A DNA stretch of 38,241 bases from Phoronis australis (lineage: Eukaryota; Phoronida; Phoronidae), in assembly GCA_002633005.1 (NCBI GenBank), contig NMRA01000241.1:569304-607544 (forward strand), given 5' to 3'. This document shows, in pieces, positions 13,301 through 25,300 of this stretch. The translations under genes and the position numbers were made by a program. The notes beneath the pieces were generated by a model. That model saw only the letters and a program-made list of their open reading frames with translations. It was not told where the DNA came from and made no database searches. Each line of letters opens with the position of its first letter. Position 1 is the first letter of the stretch.

Positions 13301-16300
13301 ACATATCTTCGATGAAGCTTAGTTGTGAGAATTAAGGTGACTTTGGCAAAGAATTCTAACTCCACATTTTTGGTTGCCATTAACTTTTTCACCACGCGCG
13401 CCATAACCACAAAGAATGTCAACTGAGTCATGCGAGTTAGGCAAAGGCTAGCGCGTGACACTTGCAAAATAGCATGAGAAGGTATCAGGTGAAATTTGCA
13501 AGATTTGCGTCCCTTGGACTTTTTATTCGCCAACATGCATGATTTCACGTAACTTCCTCAAAATGGCAACCAGTAAGAGAAACTGGAGCAAATCGCGACA
13601 GATTTTCATCGATTTGTTCAAGTTTTGCTGACTAAATTGTATCCAGTGTCATGGTATGTGTTATGTATAACTCCATGAACCTATATGTATGGTTCATTTG
13701 ATTTTATTTGCTGTATTTTGAAATGAGTAACTTTTTGTGGGGATGTAATATCGCCCCTGTATGCCTGCGGCATCCAGGGCGATATAATTGCCTAGGGGCT
13801 AGGATAAACGTGTTTTACTGGGTTTAATTAACTCTGGTACACAAACAGTACAAACAGAACAACGAACATGCAACATCAAATATAAAATAAAATTGCTATA
13901 TAGTTAGAATATCCTGACAGTTAAACTTGAGAAAATATGGAAAATAAATTAAGATGCTGACTATCATTCGCCACCGCCGGGGCGGCTGACGAATACCATT
14001 TGGTGGCTAAATAAGTTCAGGTAGAAAACTTGCCATGGTGCCAAAGTGGTATAATACGATAAGTATTAATAAGTTTAACGTAAAAGGAATAATTCCCACA
14101 TAGCCAGAAACATTCGTATACGCTGCTATCATAGCTGGGGGAGCCGGATCACCTGGCCAGCCGTGCACCGGCGGACATCTGTGCTCCACTGGGCAAAGGT
14201 GAAAACATTAATTAGCTACTCGGCCCTGAATGAGTGAAATTCCTGTGACAAAGAGATGAAAAAAATACTGCGGCATGCTCCTAACACTGCAATATATTCC
14301 CATCGCCCACATTCAGCTCACTGACTAAAATTCACTACACTCCCCCTCCGCTCCAGTTTGCGGTACGGAATTTTTATATTTAGACAATAGAGGTATATGT
14401 GGTAAGTTTGTTTTTGCGAGGTTTGAAAATATATTTTTCCTTGACAATTGAAAATCAAAGCCACTTTAGCGAGTAATCAGTTCCCGGCGAAAAGTCACCG
14501 CAACTGCAGGCCGGGGAATTACTTCACCGGTTACTGTGTCCTGACAGCAAAATCAAGCAAAGATGTGGAGCTCACTGTTTTGAGATAAAACTTGTTTTTG
14601 TTTGTCGAAACATCACCGTATGTGGATGTTTTTTCTATTTTACATTTTTAAACGGCCAGTACAGCAGGTGCCGATTTGCTGCCAATTACGCACTGCGCTC
14701 ACACGTCAGGGTAGTCACCGTGACATGGCAATAGTTCACTTCAGGCTGATACTTTGCATCGATTTCAAGATATGGCGATACAGATAAGACATTTGTTGAT
14801 CAAGAAACTTTTTCCTCTAATTTATTACCTAAACAGGTATTGTCGCTGAAATTTGGTGTACCCTCGCGATGAGTCAGGGCTGACCTCAGTAGCCAAGCAT
14901 TGGCTATGGGAGACTTCACGACGGTACTTCACAAACTTATGATTATGCATTTAATACCATTCGTCGTATGCAAAGAACAGGTAAAACTAGGACAATAAAT
15001 AATTAAGTTTATATAAAAAGAACTAAAATGGGAATCAAAAACAACCAAACAAAGTAACAACGCATTTACGCTCACGATGATGTCAATACGTTTTCAAGGA
15101 TAACATGGCTGGCATTCAAGAATCGTTCCTGAACTGACACACAGGAACTCAGGTTACAGAAATAGATGGGAATAGTCGATAATTTTCCGATCTTGGCCGA
15201 GACACAAAATCGTGCTAAAAAGGCTTTTAGTTAGATAACAGAAAGGATGTGAACATTATGCCATCTTAGATATTACTTAATTTGGTATGTATTTTTAAGT
15301 TTTTGAACTAGAATGCCCTTTGAGATAAGGACTTTAACAACATTTTTAAATTAAATTAAGTGCGGCTCCAGCAACTTAAATATTGCTGGGGCTGCATTTG
15401 GCCAATATCCACTAGAAAAAATCATGGTCTTTGATCCCCAAGGTCAGTGTCCTTGCATTCTTTCACAACAGTCATGGATTAGATTTTCTGGATACCTGAA
15501 AAATCTTCATGAATCAAAATATTGTCAATGACCTCAACTTGAATGCCACTGAGTGCCTGATGATTGTATCGTAGCTCTAAGAAAAGTGGAATGTTCTGTG
15601 GGATAAGCCCAAGTCTTGAATGAAACTGTAAAATTGAGTTTTGGTTCCAGAAAACACAAAACCAATCAAAATAATATAAGTCCCAGCATTTAACAGCTTT
15701 AAAACTAATGACTAACTGACATTTCATGATTTACACAATGAATCAGCAACTTCAGTTTTCATTTTCTGTTTCATTTTCAAATGTAGTCTTAATATCTTTA
15801 CTCCTTTTGACAATTCTGGGAAATATGGATCACTAGATGCTCATGACAATGATCATATGTTAGCCTGGTTTGGTAGTAAACCTGCCTAAAAGTTTATTTT
15901 GTCGATTACAAATAAACGCGTTAGTTGACAAAAAGGAGACCCTATGAAAACTCGCCTGTCCAAACATTTCAAAATGTCCGTCAAAAGCGATAAAAACATT
16001 GGATAGCAGCAACTTTACAATTATGAAAATATCAAACAAAAATGACTTCCCGCTCATTGTATTATTGACTGACTAATATCTAATGATCACAATAGCCACG
16101 ATAACAAATACTGTCCTTGAATATATATGTCATCCTTGTTTTTATTGTTGTCCACATTTTGCTAGATGGATGATGGTGTAAAATGACGCGCTATAATTTC
16201 AAGTCAAATACGCTCAAAATGCGCACTGGAGTAGCCAGTCAAGGCTCCGTCCCACTATGACGAATAACCTCAGCGTAAACTAAATTTCGGGAAGTTTTTT

Positions 16301-19300
16301 TTAGTGATTTCTTAAGCCATGTAGGACCACAAACTGTCTTCATATTTTGTAGTCGGTCGCAACTTCATAAAATGACGACAGTTTGTGCCTAGCTGTCAAA
16401 CGTAATTCGTCGTATTCCTGAAAACGTCAAAACTTTATTATTAGCATGCATATGCTTAGCCAATTCATCATAGTGTGACAGACCTTAAGTATTGGGGAGA
16501 GGCAAGTACAAACGGAAAGCTCAATTGAGCATAGACCACAGGAGATCTTTCACAATATACACATGGACTATTGTGGCCTCTTGTAACTGTGCATATAGCC
16601 TACAGAAGCGCATCTACCAGTGTCTCACATCACCTCAGTATTGTCCAGTTGTTGGCAATAGTAAGTAACACGTGCCGAATAATTGAGAGGGAAAGCAATA
16701 AATTTGCGAGGGAATGCAAAAAAATTGCAAAGAGAATGCAAAATATTTGCGAATTAACGCAAATAATTTGCGAAGAACACAAAAATTTTGAAATTTGTTT
16801 TTTCACATTATGTCCCTTTAGAGGCTCCGTAACAACAAAAAATTCAAATTTTTAAAGATTGTATTATGGCTAATTATCTATATCCAAAAACATGGCAGGT
16901 TGAACTTTTACACATGGCAGGTTGGACCTCTAAAACATAGCAGGTTGGACCTCTAAAACATGGCAGGTTGGACTTCTAAAACATGGCATGATGGACCTCT
17001 AAAACATGGCAGGTTGGACCTCTAAAACGTGGCAGGTTGGACCTCTAAAACATAGCAGGTTGGACTTCTAAAACATGGCATGTTGGACCTCTAAAACATG
17101 GCAGGTTGGCCCCCTTAAATATGGCAGGGTGGATCTCTAAATCTAATGTCCAAACTCTGTACACTACGGCGAGAGGTTGCCCCTGGGCCTTTCGTGACAG
17201 ACAGTTGATTGATAAGCAACACTTGACAAGGATGGCCACTTACTTCTCCCCTTTTGCATTGAGTATTGCCTTCCACTGCTCGTGAGCAGCAAACTGAATC
17301 GAGGCATAGGGTACAATGCGCACTAGTGTCGCTGAGTTGCCCCGCCATACCGCCAGTGCGCCATCAGTCTTGACAGTGTTCACCAAGAAGCGGATTGCCT
17401 TCTTGAAAGAATAACTTCGGGTGGAAACTGGAACAACAAAGAAAGCTTAAAACTAGTAATACAAGTGAAAATAGCACCACCTTGCACTGTAAAAAACAAC
17501 TTTTGATTTAGGCCACTTAGCGTTATGTATTAAGATGTCTATGGTTGTGACATTGATTGGTCTCACATTGTCCCTGAGCCCCTTACGTTGGACTACTGAA
17601 CTCCAAAAAAACTGACATTATGAAATTACTCTACAAATTTACCGTACTCTTCCGGATTACGGCCCATGCTCGGCTTACCGCTCACACCCCAAAATTTCAA
17701 TTTTTTATTTTTAATTGCCCATGCTAGGCTTACCTCCCATCCCCAATTTTTCAGCATCGAGACTTCCGTAAAAGTATCCTTTCTGTGCTTCTGTGAAAGT
17801 TTGTCGCACAAAAATAAGATTCCAAAACGTGCGCACCTCGTTTACCTTGCTGTGACAATCAATCAGTTTTAGCGGAACAGGTACCTTGCCTTACTATGGC
17901 GGTAAAACACCCGTATTCTCATGCCCTTTACTGGAGGAGACACAATTGTTTTCTTTGGCTCACACGCGGAACTCGTGTCCGCATGTTCTGATCACTGAGC
18001 GCTTATCGAATGTATTTCATTTGTTGTAGAAGAACTAACAAAGCAGTACTTGACAGGTATATCACGTCCGTGGCCAACCTTTCTGTGATTCCCCGTGACA
18101 GTACATGAAACATAACCACCCTGAGCATTGAAATAAGAAAAGAAATGGTCCATTCTGACAAGCCAACTTGTGTCGTTGTTCCCGTCTTGGTTCAATGCAT
18201 GTTTTTAATGACTTTCAGTCCTGACACCAAAATGGAAGCTACCAACCAAATGCAAGAACATAAAAAAATCAACTTGTCATTAGCGCAAGTCGAACATTCT
18301 GTCGATGTTCCACAGGGTCAAAAACTTATTTTTTTTGAACTTTTGATTTGCCTGATGACGTTTTACAAGATGTGTTTTTGCTTCATAATTTTGGCAGCTG
18401 ACCGAGTACCCCTATTGCCTAACACTTAGCATCGTCCGATTGTTGAGCAAGTGCTTTGAACAAGAGTGGTGTTGGCTTTGAACTAAAAAAGAAATATACA
18501 TTGTATATAAAATGTTACATTGTTCACAGTATTTAATAAGAAGACCTGTAAATCATCAGCGTGTGCTTGGTTGCCTAAGTGTCCAGCGTGAAGCAAATCT
18601 TTACACAATCAAGTACTTCCCTTAAAAATACACTGTGAACTAGCAGTCTTATGTGATCTGTCATTTCTCTCAAGAAACTTGCCCTACTGAACGCACGCCT
18701 ACTTGTAGGAATACCTTAGTTCTAAGAGATGACCAGCAGCAACTGAGGTATGTAAAAATCCAATCACGCTCAGGATCACGACGCCACTGTATCATGTGCG
18801 CAGGCCATCGAAGTCCGTTATTTCAAACCCCCGACCTATATTTTAACTGGTATGCTTGAAGTCCGACGTCAGTGTAGCTCCGTCAGGGTAAAATCGGTCT
18901 TCCATGCAGTAAGCAACAACTCACGACTTCTCAAAAATTTCTATTTTAACCACCCATGCTCGGCTTACTGCCCACCCCCTGCTTTTTTAAATTCCCAATT
19001 TAAGCGCCCTAGGTGGTAACGCGGATGAGTACGGTATATGCTGAGCATGGTCTTAAGAAATATTGAACTGTCAACCTAAGGAGACGAGACCAACTGATAT
19101 AAATCAAGTTTCTTTGACCAACTGCAGGTTTATTGTTGCTTTAAAGTCCTACGAAGTGCAAATCAAATGTGAGTCCATTGCCACTTTAGTCTTACGCAGT
19201 GCATGTGGGTCTATTGCCACTTTAAAGACCTATAACAGTGCAAATCAAATGTGGGTCTATTGCCGCTTTAAAGTCCTAGAATATTGCAAATTAAATGTGG

Positions 19301-22300
19301 GTTTATTGCCACTTTAAAGTCCTACCCAGTGCAACTCAAATCAAGTCAAACTCCAAATTGGGACAATTCAAGAAACTGGTAGAGCGAGAATGGACTATTT
19401 TCAATATTCAGTTTTACGATGACACAAGATCAAACGTAGCAGGGGCGGATTCAAGATTTTTTATGGGAGGGGGGGTCAGTCAAGAATTTTTTAAAGGGGG
19501 AAACCAAGTCACCAATTTGAAAATTATAGATTTGATATCACTAAAATCAAGGGAAAAAAGGGGGTCCGAACCCCTTGACCCTCTTAGATCTGCCTATGTG
19601 TAGACCAGTACGTGCTGGAGGGTGTCCTTCGGACTCCTCAGAATACAACAGGTCGAGTAGGGCATCATCGTCTTAAGCGCTACGGGTTTGACTGAATACA
19701 GCATCTTCTGATTCTTCTGACTGAGTTCCACCTCCAGTGGTCCCTGATTTGATGTTGCCGGGAAGGGGTCTTGCCGCCCCTTTGGCCGCAAAAAATAAAC
19801 ACTAAAATGACACGGAAATAAATTTGGGCATTTAGCTAATCGTACGCATGTACTTTAATGTGTGTATGTGTGCTGGGCACAGAGATTACACTTTTCCTCA
19901 CGAGAAAAGCTTTTAGATCTTTTTCGCAAATGTCTGCACTGATTCTACTAGTGTATTGTATACCCACGTGATCAAGGTTTCAATGAAGCACTTCAATAGT
20001 TTCTTTGCTGGGTTAATTCAGATCGAGACGCTAGGGTGGCTTGGACTCTTAAAACGTGGTTTTACTAAACCCGCTCCCTAGTCTAACAAAACCAGGCTTT
20101 CAGACTTTTAAACAACGTTGGTGAAATGCAAGTTAGGTCTAAAATTAGACCAGGTTTAGGAAGACCAAGTTTAAGTCTAAAACCTGGTTTTGTTAAACCA
20201 CCTTTATGAAATCGGCTGCTTGTGTCTATGCAACATGAATGTAACTTTCACCATTTTCATACAATATACAAATTAATTTAGCCACATGTGCAAATTATAT
20301 GGTCAGGATTTCACTGACCACAAGTTGTGGTGTAGCATGTAGTGCAGNNNNNNNNNNNNNNNNNNNNNNNNNNNNNNNNNNNNNNNNNNNNNNNNNNNNN
20401 NNNNNNNNNNNNNNNNNNNNNNNNNNNNNNNNNNNNNNNNNNNNNNNNNNNNNNNNNNNNNNNNNNNNNNNNNNNNNNNNNNNNNNNNNNNNNNNNNNNN
20501 NNNNNNNNNNNNNNNNNNNNNNNNNNNNNNNNNNNNNNNNNNNNNNNNNNNNNNNNNNNNNNNNNNNNNNNNNNNNNNNNNNNNNNNNNNNNNNNNNNNN
20601 NNNNNNNNNNNNNNNNNNNNNNNNNNNNNNNNNNNNNNNNNNNNNNNNNNNNNNNNNNNNNNNNNNNNNNNNNNNNNNNNNNNNNNNNNNNNNNNNNNNN
20701 NNNNNNNNNNNNNNNNNNNNNNNNNNNNNNNNNNNNNNNNNNNNNNNNNNNNNNNNNNNNNNNNNNNNNNNNNNNNNNNNNNNNNNNNNNNNNNNNNNNN
20801 NNNNNNNNNNNNNNNNNNNNNNNNNNNNNNNNNNNNNNNNNNNNNNNNNNNNNNNNNNNNNNNNNNNNNNNNNNNNNNNNNNNNNNNNNNNNNNNNNNNN
20901 NNNNNNNNNNNNNNNNNNNNNNNNNNNNNNNNNNNNNNNNNNNNNNNNNNNNNNNNNNNNNNNNNNNNNNNNNNNNNNNNNNNNNNNNNNNNNNNNNNNN
21001 NNNNNNNNNNNNNNNNNNNNNNNNNNNNNNNNNNNNNNNNNNNNNNNNNNNNNNNNNNNNNNNNNNNNNNNNNNNNNNNNNNNNNNNNNNNNNNNNNNNN
21101 NNNNNNNNNNNNNNNNNNNNNNNNNNNNNNNNNNNNNNNNNNGATCGACAGGTGCACTCTTGGTCTCGTGACGGACCAGGTCAGCTTTTTGTGTACTCTC
21201 AGTGTACATCTGGTCCCTCTGCAAACTAGTCCAGTGTATCTTTTCACCACTGTGCACAGGATGTTTTGGTTTCGTGAAACTGTTTTCAGATGATTTGGTT
21301 CCTGATAGATTTGACGTTTTTCAATTGTTGTCAACGTGATTCAGCTTAATAAAGTGATACCTAATTGTCGCTTTTAATAATAGACTATGAGTTGAGAGCA
21401 CCATCGTTCGCCAGTTTTTCTCGTAACAAGACAGAACACATGTTTATTTCCGGACTAACAGTACAGGTGTTCGTTCTTAAACAACTTGAGGCTGCTGTTA
21501 CGCGATCATCTGATATTCAAGTTTTTACGCCCCGTCGGTGCTCCTTAATTATACTCTTTCAGTGAATATTTGGAAATTGTCTAAACCCCTGTATACACAC
21601 CACACTTTTTCGTATACGACTTTTCGTATGCTAAAAAAGGTGTGTGTAAGCAGATGTGGCGTGACTCATACTCAGATGTGCACAATATGGTTTCACGAAA
21701 CTTATGCGCCAAGTTCATGTGACGAAATCGAGAAGGGTTTTTAATTAGCTTAAGAAAAACTCCAGAGACATGTTAAGTGCCAGAAACTTACCAGGGTGCA
21801 TGGAAATTTCACTATTTGGCTACAAAAACAAAAAATATCTTACACGGGAGGGGAAACCCCCTCCCGACCTCCCCACGCTCGGCGCCACGCGCCTAGGATT
21901 CGACCTTGGCGGGAATCCTAAACCCCACCCTAGGTGAAAACGTAGATCCGCCACTGTAGTGTGGTAACCAATAGTAGCTGTACATAGCTTTACTTAGTGC
22001 TCCACTTTCCACCGCTGACCGGCCTCGTCTGTCAGTACATAGCTTCTCCCACAACAAGACTTGTACAATGTCTCCATGTAGCAACACATGGGCTGGGCAG
22101 GACTCGTCTTTTGAAAGAGCTGAGGTGCCGAAACTCAGTGGCGGAAGCATTTTCAGAACTCAGTACATTTGACGTTTTAAGCCTTGAGTGAGATAATGCC
22201 TCTCCCACTTAATGCAGTGAGAGAAAACAGCATATGTTGTGGCCACTTGTTCAAGGGAATCACTATACTTTGCAGAGTAAACATCAAAGTGAGATGAACA

Positions 22301-25300
22301 GACAAGCAAAACAATTGTGGGTGTGGGCACTCTTCGTGCACACTAACTTGAATCAAATTTCAAGCATTAAGAACAGAGTGAGAAGCAATTTCTGCTATGG
22401 ACACTTGTTCTGGAGAATCACTGGACTCTACCATATCAGGACAGAAGTGGTGACATGACCAGACTTGCCCTGGGGAATCACTGATCCATCTGGGTAGAAG
22501 GTTAAGTGAAATGACCACACAAGCGGAAGCAATGGGTGGTGTGGACGCTGTCTGTGGGCAGCAACTTGGACCAATCACCAAGCATGAGGGAGAGAGGAAT
22601 GCGACCCTCTGGGCTACGGTCGTTTGTCTGACCGTTTGTCTTTTACCCTCATTTTAGGGATTGCATACACAGTGTGCGACAACAACTGCTGCTGTGGATA
22701 TTTGTTCTAGGGAATACCTAGACACTACCGTATTGCAACAGAAGTGAAGTTGACATGACCAGACTTGGGGAATCACCAATCCTTCTGGGTTAATGGTTAA
22801 GTGAAATGATCAGACAAGCGGAAGCAATGGTGGTTGTGGATGCAAGTTGTCAACATCATCTTAAATACCAAGTATCAAGGACACAGGCATGTGGCCATCT
22901 TGGCTACGGGCATTTGCTGTCTTTTACTCTCATTTAAGGAATTCTATACAGTGTGCGGAAGCAATTTCTGCTGTGTGACAACTGTCCTGGGGGAATCACT
23001 GGACCTCACCGTACGGGTATCAGGAGTGGACTGACACTGTTCTTTGTATTATTCAGCATTGTAACATTGAAAGCCCCAGAGTTATGCGATGGGCAATAGT
23101 GCTGCAGAATTATAAATTCCAAGTGGAGGATATCCCAGTAAAATCTAACATCGGTGCAAACTACTTAAGTCGACTAGCAGAGCCTGCAAGTCAGGAAGAA
23201 CTTCAGAGAAGGACACAGAAGCAGAAGACTATATATCTATGCCAGACGATAATGAGTTAGAAAATGAAAGAATAATTTTCTCTTTGGCAGGGATGTGTTG
23301 TCAGGAGTGGACTGACACTGTTCTTAGTTTATTCATTTTGTTCTATTGTTCTGTTTGATTGGCATGATCCCTGACACCAGGACAGTGATGATGTAATTTG
23401 TTTACCAAAGAATAGTGTGAAACATTCAAGAAAATTCTAGCATGTAAGTGATTAATGTAATCTGGAGCATTCTAGAGCATACTATATGTTTGAAGAATGA
23501 TTGCATAGATTCCGGAAAGTCCTAGAATGTGTTCGAATAGGTGAAACGTTCTAGAATATTGCATGAGTCTATGAATACCCCAGCAGTTGAAAATCAGTTG
23601 AAACTTGGTTACAAGAGAGTTAGTTGAGTTGCTGAAAGTGTCTCAGAAGTTCATCACAAGTCAAGGCTTCGGAGCACAGGCTGGATCATAGAAAAAACAT
23701 CATGGAGGACATTTTGTTTGATTAAGCATGTGAATGTACGGTCGAGATTAAAAAAGTAACAACCTCAAACCAGTCTTCAGTCTATCGTTGCACCAAAAGC
23801 TATTAGCACCGGTTGGTAACCGCCTGCACCCACCCAGACAACGGGGAAAAGCTTGACATGACCAGCTACATCATGAAACAGATTCTCCATTGTTTCCTGA
23901 TGTCATGTTATAAAATATGCAAGACCACTTACTAGGGACGAGTTCAGACTTTTCAACTGACTAACATCGGCTTTCACCAGCGACTGAGGCACCAGTGGTG
24001 CTTGTGTTCTTAATAGTTGGCTGTACATGGGAGATAAGTTGACACCTAGGTCACGGTTCAGTGGGGGGAGTGCTGTGTATGCATCATGATAGATTTCTAG
24101 ATCTTACGTGAGTGCCAATAAGACTGCTTACGAATAGTGTTGACATTCTCCATAGAGACGGAATGACTCACAAACATGTGCACACCAACAGCTGTACATT
24201 TATCCAGTTTTTATGTTCTTTAAGTCTAGTTTCCATATTACACTTGGACTCTCCTATGTATGTGTGCGACGGGTCTTGGTCATGCGAGATTTTATAAATA
24301 ACACAACATTGTTTGCCTACAGGTATAGGGTTTATAGGCCTGACCATCTGATTGTGTGAAGTGTTCACAGGTTTCATGAATCAACTAATGCCGTGTGCCG
24401 TTTAGGTACAATCAAGCTGCTCTGATATATATCTTTTATATTGGGTACAGCCACAGTGGATCCATCAGTATGTTTGAACTTGTCCCCTAGTTAAGCGAGC
24501 TTTCATTTTTTATCATGACCAGACTTGGTCTGGAGAATCACTGATCTTTCTGGGTAGAAGGTTAAGTGCGATGACCAGACAAGTGGAACAGTGGTGGTTG
24601 TGGACGCTGTCTGTGGGCAGCAACTTGGACAAAAACACCAAGCATGAAGGACAGAGGAATTTGGCCTTCTCGGCTATGGGCATTTGTTTGGACATTTTGT
24701 CTTTTACCCTTATTTTAGGGATTGCATACACAGTGTGTGGCAGCAACTTCTACTGTGGATATTTGTTCTAGGGAATACCTAGACACTACCGTATTGCAAC
24801 AGAAGTGAAGGTGACAAGACCAGACTTGCCCAAGGAAATCACTGATCCTTCTGGGTTGAAGGTTAAGAGAAATGACCAGACAAGCGGAAACAGTAGTGGT
24901 TATGGACGCTATCTGTGGACACTAACTTGGTTCATATACCTCGCATCTGTAGCAGCCGAATGTGGCGTACTTGGGTACAGACTTCTACAGTCTCTCTCTG
25001 TAAGAGCGTAATGACTATTTACACAAATGTTCTCACAAGTTTGAAATCAGGTGTTTTGTGCAATGGGCCCTGACCCATGCACCTGCGTATGTCTGATGCT
25101 ATTCAGGTATCGCTATACCAGCAACGTTTTCAATGAAAATCACTAGCTTTAAAGGGACACTACCGGCATTTTAAGTAGATAAGCCCATGGCCGTGTATTC
25201 AGAAAATGAAATTTTCAAGCATTGTAGTAACACCAAATAAACATATATATAATCAGAAAAGGGGTGCGTGATGACATTGACATTTTTTACTTAAAACTGT

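Noticed and set aside
16889-17140. CRISPR array
   Set aside because: The 23-bp units are contiguous with no unique spacers, and the genome is animal.
17115-17348. 77-codon minus-strand frame near exon 3
   Set aside because: A shifted-frame shadow of the SLC25A42 exon and the adjacent minisatellite.
20295-21334. Reading frames of about 290-343 codons
   Set aside because: They consist almost entirely of unresolved bases in the assembly gap.
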